Shown piece by piece: positions 8,661 through 16,941 of a stretch of DNA of 64,000 bases. Positions within the stretch are counted from its first letter, which is position 1; each line of letters begins with the position of its first letter. The stretch lies in NCBI GenBank assembly GCA_050948825.1, contig JBMNEO010000003.1, positions 496,001 through 560,000 of the forward strand, read 5' to 3'. A program made the position numbers and the translations under genes. Source of the stretch: DUQX01 sp050948825 (GTDB taxonomy: Bacteria > Bacillota > Dethiobacteria > DTU022 > UBA8154). Below the pieces are notes generated by a model that was given only the letters and a program-made list of their open reading frames with translations, was not told where the DNA came from and searched no databases.

Positions 8661-8968
8661 TAAATTCAATTAAGTTTTTGATTATATTTGATTATATTGA
8701 TTTATAAACTATTTATACCATACCATCTTTTGACAATAAAGACAACCTCTATTTCTTGCTTTAAAAGCAGTTTTTTGCTCCCGCACCCACTTAGATTTTA
8801 TCATATCATAGTTTAAGAATTTCTGAGGTTCTGATATAAAGATATAAGCTTCCTAAAAGTACCAGGACTGAGGGCTTGCACTACGCTAATAACTTAAAGT
8901 TTTCTTGCCCTATTGTTGTTAGGTTATAACCGCTTCATCAGACATCAAGGAACCCAACGCTTCGCTGT
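8661..8968. other. AT-rich intergenic region between riboswitch and ABC transporter operon
   Basis: No gene is visible. It must carry the promoter of the riboswitch transcript (minus strand); I see no clear sigma-A site. It contains tttgattatat twice with period 10 (8677-8697) and one copy of an 18-bp repeat (8823-8840) found again at 13322-13339. Confidence 0.6.
8823..8840. repeat. left copy of an 18-bp direct repeat flanking the ABC/methyltransferase operon
   Basis: ctgaggttctgatataaa here and ctggggttctgatataaa at 13322-13339 match at 17 of 18 positions in the same orientation. The pair brackets the ABC transporter and methyltransferase genes. Confidence 0.6.
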
Positions 8969-9781
8969 TCAATTTGCCTTTCGCTCAACTTTTCCCACGG
9001 TATAATTTACCGCTACTTCTTCATCTGGAAAGGGGACTATAACCGGGATGCCCATGCAATCTATAATGTGCACGTGCACCTGATATACTTCCTCGATGTT
9101 CTCCGGGGTCATGACCTCCAATCCGCCATAGGAAAAGACGTATGAATCTTTGAGAAATAAGAAACGGTCACAGTAACGGATGGCAAGGTTAAGGTCGTGA
9201 ATGACGATAGCCACGCAGATATTGTGTTCCTGAGCGATTATTTTGACTGTGCGAAGCACTTCATGCTGATTTCGTAGGTCAAGGTTGCTAGTAGGCTCAT
9301 CAAGAAGCAATAATTTCGGTTCCTGTGCAAGCGCCCTGGCAAGCATTACCTTCTGTATCTCTCCGCCTGAAAGCTCCGCTACATTGCGCAAGGCAAATTC
9401 TTCCAACTGCATTTTCTGTATTATATCGCGCACGATTTGCCTGTCTTCTGATGTTGCATCCCATTTAATATATGGTTTGCGGCCCAAAAGGATCGCATCA
9501 AACACCGTCATGTTCAGCGATTTATTATTTTGCGCTACATATGAAATATTCTGGGCCATCACGTTTCTCGTCATTTTATACACGTTATTACCTTCAATTA
9601 AGACTACGCCTTTCTGCGCAGGGCAAATACGATTAATACATTTAATTAAAGTGCTTTTTCCTGCCCCGTTATTCCCCAGAATAGCAATACATTGATTTTT
9701 CTGTATATCGAAACTTATATCCTCCAGAATATTTCTTGTACCCTGGTTATAGGTAAAAGTAATATTGTTAATACTAACCAT
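8969..9781 (-). CDS. FecE/BtuD-type ABC transporter ATP-binding protein
   Basis: 270 residues, one ABC ATPase domain: Walker A GNNGAGKSTLI, signature LSGGEIQKVMLA, Walker B LLLLDEPTSNLD, and an H-loop His in VIHDLNLA. It belongs to the family energising uptake of ferric siderophores, heme, cobalamin or other metal complexes. Its start overlaps the end of the permease gene by eight bases, showing translational coupling. Base composition looks more AT-rich than the ECF operon to its left. Substrate cannot be read from the ATPase. Confidence 0.92.
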   Translation of the reverse strand: MVSINNITFTYNQGTRNILEDISFDIQKNQCIAILGNNGAGKSTLIKCINRICPAQKGVVLIEGNNVYKMTRNVMAQNISYVAQNNKSLNMTVFDAILLGRKPYIKWDATSEDRQIVRDIIQKMQLEEFALRNVAELSGGEIQKVMLARALAQEPKLLLLDEPTSNLDLRNQHEVLRTVKIIAQEHNICVAIVIHDLNLAIRYCDRFLFLKDSYVFSYGGLEVMTPENIEEVYQVHVHIIDCMGIPVIVPFPDEEVAVNYTVGKVERKAN

Positions 9782-10856
9782 TGTTCTGCAACCCCCTAAA
9801 CAATAGATAAAGAAACATCGGCGCGCCTAAAAATGAAGTGATAGCTCCGATTGGAAGTATAACCGGCGCAATAATCAGTCTGGCAAAGGTATCGGCCAGA
9901 ATGAGGAGCAGTGCCCCGGCAGCCGCCGAGCACGGAATCAGATAGCGGTAGTCGTTACCGATAAACCTGCGCATGATATGTGGAGCAATTAAACCGACAA
10001 AGCTTATAATACCCACAAAAGATACCGCTACCGCCGCTGTCAGGGAACAAATACCCATACTAATGATCATAACCGCTCTCGTGTTAACGCCCAGGCTTTT
10101 TGCCGTATCCGCCCCGCTTTCCATGGCGTTATAATTCCAGCGGTTTAGCAGAAAATACACCAGCGAGGAGAATAATATCACCGTAAGGATTAAAAGCTCC
10201 TTCCAGCCTGCCGATCCCAGGTTTCCGAAAGTCCAGAATACGACAGAGCTGATTTTTGTTTCATCTGCAAAGTACTGTAGCAATGCGCTACCACCGGCAA
10301 ATAAAGAGCTTAAGGCAACGCCGGCTAAGATAAGCCCTGCGGGGCCCAAATCCTTCTTAAACTGGGATAGAACAATCACTACGAAGGTAGACATCGAGCC
10401 GCATACAAAAGCGCACAGGGTTACTATATATGGATTATTAATTGCAACCGCTGTGGCAGCGGAGGAGGATTGTACGACTCCGCCGCCAAAAACTATAATA
10501 CCCAGCGCCGCGCCGAATGCAGCACCCTGGGATACACCAAGTGTCGATGCCGATGCCAGAGGGTTTTGCAAAACGCACTGCATAACGGCACCGGAGACAG
10601 CAAGGGCGGCGCCCACAAGGATAGCCGCCGTAACCCGCGGAAGTCTTATGCCCATGATCACCGCCTGGGACTGTGATTCTCCTTTCCCCATAATCGTTTT
10701 GATTATTTCAGAAATGGGGATATTCAAAGAACCGGCACTGATTGCGAAAAGCGCTATTACTATAGTTGCAATAACAGAAATCGCAAATACCTGTTTTTTT
10801 CGTCTAATGAAAGCGTTATATAGCTCCAGCTGAGTAATACGAATATTTGCCATCAA
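9774..10856 (-). CDS. FecCD/BtuC-type ABC transporter permease
   Basis: 360 residues with about ten hydrophobic helices, typical of the FecCD/BtuC family. Characteristic stretches are RLPRVTAAILVGAALAVSG near the N-terminus, a GAAFGAALGI segment, and GLIAPHIMRRFIGNDYRYL, the cytoplasmic loop that contacts the ATPase. Only one permease gene is present, so it probably works as a homodimer. The stop overlaps the ATPase start, and its start overlaps the binding-protein gene by four bases. Imports an iron, corrinoid or similar chelate across the membrane. Confidence 0.92.
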   Translation of the reverse strand: MMANIRITQLELYNAFIRRKKQVFAISVIATIVIALFAISAGSLNIPISEIIKTIMGKGESQSQAVIMGIRLPRVTAAILVGAALAVSGAVMQCVLQNPLASASTLGVSQGAAFGAALGIIVFGGGVVQSSSAATAVAINNPYIVTLCAFVCGSMSTFVVIVLSQFKKDLGPAGLILAGVALSSLFAGGSALLQYFADETKISSVVFWTFGNLGSAGWKELLILTVILFSSLVYFLLNRWNYNAMESGADTAKSLGVNTRAVMIISMGICSLTAAVAVSFVGIISFVGLIAPHIMRRFIGNDYRYLIPCSAAAGALLLILADTFARLIIAPVILPIGAITSFLGAPMFLYLLFRGLQNNG

Positions 10857-11983
10857 TTATCACCAAAATTTACAGCGCTGTAGCTTGCCCCAAAAGCTTC
10901 GAGTTCACTGAGATAATCATCGCACCCAAGGAAAAACTTGAAGATCTCGTTAGCCTTATCTTTAAATACAATATCCTTGAACTGCTCCGGGAAAATGATA
11001 CTTCCGATATAATAACTGTTTACAATGGGAATTTCAACGTTTGAATAATAGGATGTAGAATTTGGGTACTGGTAAAGTTTACCATTTTGAAACGCTGTTA
11101 GCTGAGCATAGAACCCTGGGTTTTTCTTAATATCCTCTTTAACGAGGTTTAAGCCGGTAAAGTCAAAGAAAATGTACTCCGGATTCCAGCTGATAATCTG
11201 TTCTTTATCGACCACCACACCACCTACCAGATCTGAGCTACCTCTGGTAACATCATTTGCATTTAGTATTTCAAGTAATTTGTAATTTGCGTAAACACCC
11301 TCTATGCCATGGGCTCCTTTAAAGGTTGCGGCCGCTCCCAAAACAGTAGGTTTATCTTCGTCGGGCACATCTGCCGTTCTGGATTGAAGGTCCTGCAGGC
11401 AATCGTTTATGAAGGCAATAACTTCTTCAGCTTTTTCCGGAACCCCACAAACATCGGCCAAGATACGAAGTGCTTGCTTGTAGTCCTCCCCAAACAATGT
11501 TCCCAGGGCCACAGAAACCACCGGTATACCTGTTTTTGTTTGAATTTCATCCGCCAGCTCCGGTGCGTATGAGCATAAGATTACATCTGGATTAACTTTT
11601 ATGATTTCTTCCGGGTAATAATCAGTCGCACCTGCTGCATCCGTACCAACAATGGGCAGGTTTGCCCACAGGTCTTTGTTGGCGTAAGCATAGGCTGTAA
11701 CAGGGGTGATATTATCAGAAGCCATCCCGCCTATTCCTACTGCTTTATCTGCCAGTCCAAGATATGTAATCATACGCGGTGTATTGGCAAGAGGAACAAA
11801 CTTTTCTACAGTTGCAGGTATCTCAACTTTACGTCCAACCATATCGGTTATCGTACGAGTGGTTGCCTCCGCAAGCTGTTCGGGTTCGGTAACCGGGGAA
11901 TCGTTTGCTGTATTGTTTCCACAGCCAACTGCCAGGCAGAAAGATAAAGCAATGACCAGAATCGGTAAAATGTACTTTTTCAT
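10853..11983 (-). CDS. ABC transporter substrate-binding lipoprotein (TroA/FepB-like fold)
   Basis: 376 residues from the ATG at 11983 (behind AAAGGAAG; an upstream in-frame start at 12001 is less likely). A lipobox AVGC closes the signal peptide. The body has the two-lobe periplasmic fold of metal-chelate binding proteins: ITDMVGRKVEIP, VDVLLGL-like AVGIG segment, VNPDVILCSYAPE, and a C-lobe WNPEYIFFDFTG. It resembles iron-complex/molybdate MolA-like receptors more than classical BtuF; substrate remains open. First transporter gene after the methyltransferase in the operon. Confidence 0.85.
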   Translation of the reverse strand: MKKYILPILVIALSFCLAVGCGNNTANDSPVTEPEQLAEATTRTITDMVGRKVEIPATVEKFVPLANTPRMITYLGLADKAVGIGGMASDNITPVTAYAYANKDLWANLPIVGTDAAGATDYYPEEIIKVNPDVILCSYAPELADEIQTKTGIPVVSVALGTLFGEDYKQALRILADVCGVPEKAEEVIAFINDCLQDLQSRTADVPDEDKPTVLGAAATFKGAHGIEGVYANYKLLEILNANDVTRGSSDLVGGVVVDKEQIISWNPEYIFFDFTGLNLVKEDIKKNPGFYAQLTAFQNGKLYQYPNSTSYYSNVEIPIVNSYYIGSIIFPEQFKDIVFKDKANEIFKFFLGCDDYLSELEAFGASYSAVNFGDN

Positions 11984-12009
11984 AAGTGTACTTCCTTTCA
12001 AGTTTTAAT

Positions 12010-12837
12010 TTATTGGGTTTGCCAATATAATGTAGCAGTTATTGTATCCATTACGGTATTTATCAGGCCATGATCTTCGATAGAGTAAAGGTAATCCCTA
12101 ATTTTGTTTTCTTGCTCCACCGTAAGATCATGCATTAACTTGGTACGGCTGATATATATATTAACCGCATCTTCAACGGGATGCTTTATCTCAGAACGTT
12201 TACGGCTATATTCAATCATCGGATAACATCCCTGCATAAAGAGCAATGCAAACCCATTGAGTATGTCTCCCAAATGAAACTTTTTATCAATGCCGATGAT
12301 ACCAAGAATCTCATTATACACTGTTTCAGTACGCTTTATCGGCTTTACCATTACGCACCATCCGCGGCTGCAGTCAGAGAGTTTTTTAAAGGTTTCATAG
12401 CTTTGAATCGCGGGCGTCATGTGTGCAAAAACGAGATCAAATTTTTTCTCGAATCCTTGTTTTTTAACATCAAAATCATGCCAGTCGGCAATGTCGAACC
12501 TTACATTTTTAACACGTAAATCTGCGGCCCTGCGATTTGCGGATTCGATCATCAGTGGAGATAGATCAATTCCTATTACGGTTTTAGCTTTAGATGCAAT
12601 GGAAATAGCATATCTTCCAGCGCCGCAGCCCACATCCAATACATCCGAATTCTCGTTAAGCATCTGCCTCCTTTCAAGTAATTGCAAAAACTCATCCTTT
12701 GCAAAAGATGGGATTGGCCGTTCACCAAAACCTCCAGACATGGAATTCCACCATTCAACGGAAGCTTGCTTGTTTTTAGTTCTAATATTCCATTCTCTTA
12801 AAATATCTGATACATCCATTCGTACACTTACTTTCAT
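12010..12837 (-). CDS. SAM-dependent class I methyltransferase, transporter-associated
   Basis: 275 residues. The Rossmann motif I is VLDVGCGAGRYAISIA, followed by an acidic residue at the end of strand 2 (VIGIDLSPLM) and motif VRFDIADWHDF, so SAM binding is well supported. It starts the operon and ends 26 bases before the binding-protein gene. Methyltransferases of this kind do occur beside FecBCD-type transporters in anaerobes; the methyl acceptor is not known to me. Options are the imported chelate, a metallophore or a sensor. A later ATG (MDVSDILREWN) could be the real start, since the ribosome site is weak. Confidence 0.8.
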   Translation of the reverse strand: MKVSVRMDVSDILREWNIRTKNKQASVEWWNSMSGGFGERPIPSFAKDEFLQLLERRQMLNENSDVLDVGCGAGRYAISIASKAKTVIGIDLSPLMIESANRRAADLRVKNVRFDIADWHDFDVKKQGFEKKFDLVFAHMTPAIQSYETFKKLSDCSRGWCVMVKPIKRTETVYNEILGIIGIDKKFHLGDILNGFALLFMQGCYPMIEYSRKRSEIKHPVEDAVNIYISRTKLMHDLTVEQENKIRDYLYSIEDHGLINTVMDTITATLYWQTQ

Positions 12838-12994
12838 AAATTTTGGCTATTATACGAAAAAATCCGAAAGGCGAACTCGCTAACCGGGTTAGGAAACACA
12901 AAACAAAGGCACAGCCCCGCAACTGCATTTTAACTTCGTGCCAGAAAATTATTAAACACTAATAATTATTTTTAAGGTAACATCCTGGATGTTA
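12838..12994 (-). promoter_or_regulatory. structured leader and 17-bp palindromic operator candidate
   Basis: taacatcctggatgtta (12978-12994) is a perfect palindrome around one central base. Between it and the methyltransferase start, several short hairpins can form on the transcript: GGCAC/GTGCC (12908-12942), ctaac/gttag (12880-12892) and gcga/tcgc (12871-12880), the last followed on the minus strand by TTTTTT. It does not match a riboswitch I know; the palindrome resembles a repressor site. Confidence 0.5.
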
Positions 12995-13012
12995 AAAAAT
13001 TTATCTTCCTAA

Positions 13013-13042
13013 TTTAGCTTTAGCCAGTTTAGCTTTAGCCAG
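13013..13042. repeat. perfect tandem duplication, 15-bp unit
   Basis: tttagctttagccag occurs twice head to tail, upstream of the palindrome at 12978-12994. It lies in the 400-base gene-free stretch 12838-13240, which otherwise is AT-rich and shows no open reading frame worth calling. Confidence 0.85.
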
Positions 13043-13237
13043 CTAAAACCTAGCATATAGTGTTATTTATATAATATTAATGCTACTTAATGAATAAAAA
13101 AATATAAAAGGCAAGCTCTCCTTTTTTCTATTTGCGTGTTACTAATAATAAATTTAGTGATACGTTTATTATTCTATACGCACCTTAATTATTCCTGCCA
13201 CACTATAAAATATTTTTAAAAAAAGTAAGTATGGCTT

Positions 13238-13284
13238 AAAAAAAGAAACCCGCTAGACTGCTCCAAAGCATTCTAACCGGTTTC
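13238..13284 (-). terminator. intrinsic terminator after the coiled-coil gene
   Basis: An imperfect stem of about 17 pairs (GAAACC...GGTTTC, arms 13245-13262 and 13267-13284) with a CCAA/TTGG loop is followed on the minus strand by seven T. It lies about 65 bases after the gene ending at 13350. Confidence 0.85.
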
Positions 13285-13321
13285 ATTTTGCTATATTTTT
13301 TAACCAACTTTCCTGTCATAG

Positions 13322-13339
13322 CTGGGGTTCTGATATAAA
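13322..13339. repeat. right copy of the 18-bp direct repeat
   Basis: ctggggttctgatataaa; partner of 8823-8840 with one mismatch. It lies immediately upstream of the stop of the coiled-coil gene (13350) and outside the ABC/methyltransferase operon. Confidence 0.6.
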
Positions 13340-13349
13340 AGGGAAAATG

Positions 13350-13826
13350 TTATTTTTCAATCAGCACTTTTTGCACGTGATTATTTTCTGCCAGATAGTC
13401 CATAATTTCTTCTATGCTTTTTTCTTCATGCGCTATTTCCGGGGATACGTAGCGGCCGATATCCTGGACAGATTTTCCAAGGAGCTGAATCTTTTGTTGC
13501 AGTTGATAGCCCATCTCTCTTAACTTTTGCAGGTTTTGCTCCAGCGCCACCCTTTTTTGCATTATCTCATTTTTTAAAAGGGGATTCCCATAAAAAACTC
13601 CCTGGATTCCCTGCGCTGCGCCTGCTTTCTCTTCAAAAGAGGAGAGGCTTCCGGAGATAAGCCCCTGTACCGTAAGCTGCCCTTCCGTAATCTGCTGCAG
13701 GCCGTCCAGGATCGTCTGCTGCTGTGATTGCATAGTAATTAATAATTGTTCAAGCTTGTAGCGGTTTTGGCGCAAACTGTTCAATATTTTATCCAGCTTG
13801 ATATTCAGATCGTCAGACGTTGGCAT
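13350..13826 (-). CDS. small coiled-coil protein of unknown function
   Basis: 158 residues, no signal peptide and no membrane segment. Heptad-like, Gln/Leu-rich stretches (LDKILNSLRQNRYKLEQLL, KRVALEQNLQKLREMGYQL) predict two coiled coils separated by a Gly/Ser segment near residue 65. No known domain recognised. It follows the PDZ membrane protein and CtpA-like protease on the same strand and ends in a good terminator, so it may be the last gene of that unit. Function is not inferred. Confidence 0.7.
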   Translation of the reverse strand: MPTSDDLNIKLDKILNSLRQNRYKLEQLLITMQSQQQTILDGLQQITEGQLTVQGLISGSLSSFEEKAGAAQGIQGVFYGNPLLKNEIMQKRVALEQNLQKLREMGYQLQQKIQLLGKSVQDIGRYVSPEIAHEEKSIEEIMDYLAENNHVQKVLIEK

Positions 13827-13896
13827 TATCGGATCATCCCTTAGTATCTTTTTCTTATGCTATTTTAACCAGGGATGTATTTATTATACCGCAAAA

Positions 13897-15207
13897 TCAG
13901 GAGCGACCCGGCAGAAAGCGGTTCCGTATTTTTTTCCAGAGAGAACTATGCTTCATCTCCACATAAACGCTGTTCCATCTGCCGGGAGGAAAAATTACTC
14001 CGAAACTGCTGATAGGCTGAGGGTAGATCTGCACCGGAATATTAATGTTCTTTCCATCTCTGATAATATTTAATAGAACGCGATTATAGTAAAGTTGTAA
14101 AGCATTCCAAAAATCATTTTCAGATCCCAGGCGATAGTTGTTTACCTTTATCAACCTGTCACCGCCTTTCAGGCCGGCCATCCCTGCCGGAGAACCGGGA
14201 ACTACAGCCATAATTATTAGGCTACCATCATTATCGGCTTTAAAAAGCGGCGATCCTGAAAATTCTTCTTTATTACCTTTGAGGATGAGCAATTCATGTC
14301 CCAGGGGAGCGACAAGAGCTGCCGCAATAATCAACGGCGGGACAAAAGCTGCTGCAACCGCCAGTGATGATAACAACAGGCTGTAAATCGCCAGATTGCG
14401 TGCCGTTTTTATTCTTTTGTTACGCGGGTAACTGGAAAGGGCGAGATCGCTGTAGCCAAGACCCGCAACCAGAGGAAGCATGAGATAGATAACTTCCTGC
14501 TCCCCGCCGGTGTTCATCACCGTTCCAAGAAGGGGCCACCAGTCAGGCATAGGGATACCGCCGACAAAAATCTCCGAAGTTTCAGCGATAACATAGGTCC
14601 AAAGCCCCATCAGGGGAAGGGGCCAGAAACGCTGCATGCTGTAGCCGCCGACAACCTCCCCGGAAGGGGCTTTGAGATAGATGGGGCTGGCGCCGCGGTG
14701 ACCGCTGATATAAATAAGAAAGGACTCCGTTAGATGTAAAACCCCTACCAGAGCAAGCAAACTGGGCAGATGAATCTCGGTGAGCCCCGCTAGAAGCGCC
14801 ACATCGCTCAGAAATGGCCAGGACGGCAAAAGTGCCCTGGTAATAATTGATAAAACAGCGATAATGCCTCCAGCATAAGCAAAACAGAGGTAACGGGGAT
14901 TAATGAATAAAAGCAGAATAGCGATGGGCCAGATATAGGCAATCCCGATACTATCCAGTGAAATACCCAGCAGTAAAAGGAGAATACTGCCTACAAAACC
15001 TCCCAGCACCCCATATAACACGGAATAAAGGGTCTGTGCCCAAACATTATTAATAGGCCGGCCAAATAATTTTTTCTCCATATAAACCACGCGCCGGTAC
15101 TGCATAAACACTATAAATACAATCAGCCAGAATAGAGGATTGCATACCGCCAGAACCATGGTATTGAGCATTAAGAGTACTATATCCAGCCAGAAATTCA
15201 CCTGCAT
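13897..15207 (-). CDS. polytopic membrane protein with C-terminal PDZ domain
   Basis: About 436 residues from ATG 15207 behind GAAGGAGGG. Roughly eight hydrophobic segments occupy residues 1-320; the last 110 residues form a PDZ domain (NDGSLIIMAVVPGSPAGMAGLKGGDRLI spans its binding loop). Bacillus MinJ has this kind of membrane-plus-PDZ layout and is encoded beside ctpB, so a scaffold role in division or envelope proteolysis is a reasonable inference. It starts 35 bases after the CtpA-like protease gene. Confidence 0.85.
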   Translation of the reverse strand: MQVNFWLDIVLLMLNTMVLAVCNPLFWLIVFIVFMQYRRVVYMEKKLFGRPINNVWAQTLYSVLYGVLGGFVGSILLLLLGISLDSIGIAYIWPIAILLLFINPRYLCFAYAGGIIAVLSIITRALLPSWPFLSDVALLAGLTEIHLPSLLALVGVLHLTESFLIYISGHRGASPIYLKAPSGEVVGGYSMQRFWPLPLMGLWTYVIAETSEIFVGGIPMPDWWPLLGTVMNTGGEQEVIYLMLPLVAGLGYSDLALSSYPRNKRIKTARNLAIYSLLLSSLAVAAAFVPPLIIAAALVAPLGHELLILKGNKEEFSGSPLFKADNDGSLIIMAVVPGSPAGMAGLKGGDRLIKVNNYRLGSENDFWNALQLYYNRVLLNIIRDGKNINIPVQIYPQPISSFGVIFPPGRWNSVYVEMKHSSLWKKIRNRFLPGRS

Positions 15208-15242
15208 TTTACCCTCCTTCAATGCCTGGACGCGGAGAATAG

Positions 15243-16655
15243 CTAAACGGTTTTATCTTCCCCTTTAAGGATATTTATAGCCAGAAGCAGCTGTTCATCA
15301 ACCTCTTCTGCTTTTTCAGCAAGTATGTTACGCAGCCGTTCCCTGGTAGAAATATCCAGAGAACCGGTATCTGATAAGCTGCTGTCTTTCTGAAACTCCA
15401 TGAGATAGTTAATCGTCTGCAGATCATACACACCCGTCTTTTCTAAAGGATAACCCAAAAAATGCAGCATGCTCTGCAGCAGAATTACTTTTTCTCCTGT
15501 GTCTCCCTTTTTTAAGTCCCGTGGTATTGAGAAATATTGCAAATAAAATTCTAAGGGTAGTTCAACTTCGTAATCAGGCTGCAGTCCGCTTTCGTGCCAG
15601 CTTTGCCCGCTGGGAGTTAAATATTTGGCAATCGTATAACGCAGGCCTCCTCCATCCTCCAGATACTGCAAGCACTGCATGGTTGCCTTGCCATAAGTAG
15701 GCTTGCCTACCAGAAGCGCACTTTCCCTGTCCTGCAGGGAGGCGGCTATAATCTCTGCGGCACTTGCCGTATGTTCATTTACCAGAACAACAATTTCATA
15801 CGCTTTTTCCTTTGCCCGGGAAAAATGCTGTTCCTGAATGTTCCCATCACGGTCAACCACCCGCGTAATTTCCCCCGACGGAACGATCTCCTGTGCAATT
15901 TCAATAGCCTCTTCCGGCAAACCTCCCGGATTATCCCGCAGATCCAACACAAGCCCTTGAATACCCTTTTTTTCCAATAGCTTGAGCGAATCACAAAAAT
16001 CCCTGCCGGTGCCCTGATCAAAGCTGGTAATCTGAATATAACCGATTTTCTGATCCAGCATACGGGAAAAAACCGTATCCATTTCGATATCGGCCCGCGT
16101 CACTGTGCAGCAGATAAGTTCTTCTTCCCCTGCGCGCCGGACAGCAACGTCCACCGTAGTTCCCGCCAGCCCCCGTAAGAGCTGGGCCACTTCATCCAGG
16201 GTAGCACCGGCGATGCTTTTCCCGTCTACTTCCACGATGCGATCGCCTTCCAGCAACCCCGACCTGCCGGCAGGGGACTCCCTCATAATCCTTAAAATGA
16301 GAATATCCCCCTCATCTTCCACTATCTCTACGCCGATGCCGCTCAAAGAACCGGTGGTATGAATCAACAGCTCCTCCATGGACTCGGGAGTCAGGTAAGC
16401 AGTATGGGGATCCCCCAGCGACTGCAGCATCCCTCTGACCGCTCCGCGTATTAGTTCTTTTTCTTCCAGAGGCTCAAAATAATTATTCTTGAGAAGATCC
16501 CATACCTCCCATAAGATATCATCCCCGTCTCTTTCCCCGGCAACCTCTACCTGAAGTGCCGGAGAGGAAAAGAAAAAACGGGTAAAAATATATGTTGCTA
16601 TGTTGCTCAGAATAAGCACACACAGCAACACAATTACTAGCTCCCGTCGTTTCAT
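15243..16655 (-). CDS. ctpA: S41 C-terminal processing protease, CtpA/CtpB type
   Basis: 470 residues. One N-terminal membrane anchor (about residues 6-25), a PDZ domain (about 95-185, GIGVEIVEDEGDILILRI start) and an S41 serine protease core (about 195-370). The catalytic Ser lies in the TASAAEI segment; a Lys follows in GKPTYGKATMQ. A peptidoglycan-binding-like region (KGDTGEKVILLQSML) ends the protein. Bacillus CtpB, encoded beside ftsEX, cuts signalling proteins during sporulation. The role here is probably envelope proteolysis at the division site or septum. Confidence 0.92.
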   Translation of the reverse strand: MKRRELVIVLLCVLILSNIATYIFTRFFFSSPALQVEVAGERDGDDILWEVWDLLKNNYFEPLEEKELIRGAVRGMLQSLGDPHTAYLTPESMEELLIHTTGSLSGIGVEIVEDEGDILILRIMRESPAGRSGLLEGDRIVEVDGKSIAGATLDEVAQLLRGLAGTTVDVAVRRAGEEELICCTVTRADIEMDTVFSRMLDQKIGYIQITSFDQGTGRDFCDSLKLLEKKGIQGLVLDLRDNPGGLPEEAIEIAQEIVPSGEITRVVDRDGNIQEQHFSRAKEKAYEIVVLVNEHTASAAEIIAASLQDRESALLVGKPTYGKATMQCLQYLEDGGGLRYTIAKYLTPSGQSWHESGLQPDYEVELPLEFYLQYFSIPRDLKKGDTGEKVILLQSMLHFLGYPLEKTGVYDLQTINYLMEFQKDSSLSDTGSLDISTRERLRNILAEKAEEVDEQLLLAINILKGEDKTV

Positions 16656-16839
16656 GAATACACCGTCTTTCTAATAGAAAACCTCACCTTATTCTTATTA
16701 TCAATTATAACTTTTATTCGTTTAAAATACTACCCCCAAAAAGACAGGGGAGAACCGGGCGGCATCAAACCGTAAAATGAAACAAATATGGGCAATATCA
16801 CATTTTCTTTCCAGTTGCCGGTTATACATACAATTTTAT

Positions 16840-16868
16840 TTGCGGAAATTGTATAAACAATGTAGAAT
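16840..16868 (+). promoter_or_regulatory. weak sigma-A-like promoter for ymdB
   Basis: TTGCGG and TAGAAT are separated by 17 bases, 74 bases before the TTG start of ymdB. The -10 box is good, the -35 box poor. The 285-base divergent region between ctpA and ymdB holds nothing else I can name. Confidence 0.35.
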
Positions 16869-16941
16869 TAATAATGCAGTGTTGGAGGTTGCTCGGGGTT
16901 ATCTTAAACATTTGCAAATAACTGTAAAGCTGGTGGATCAC

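Noticed and set aside
12838..12942. A second cobalamin or a molybdenum-cofactor riboswitch ahead of the methyltransferase
   Set aside because: The sequence gcccCGCAACTGC resembles part of a B12 box on the plus strand, but other conserved elements are missing and the orientation is opposite to the genes.
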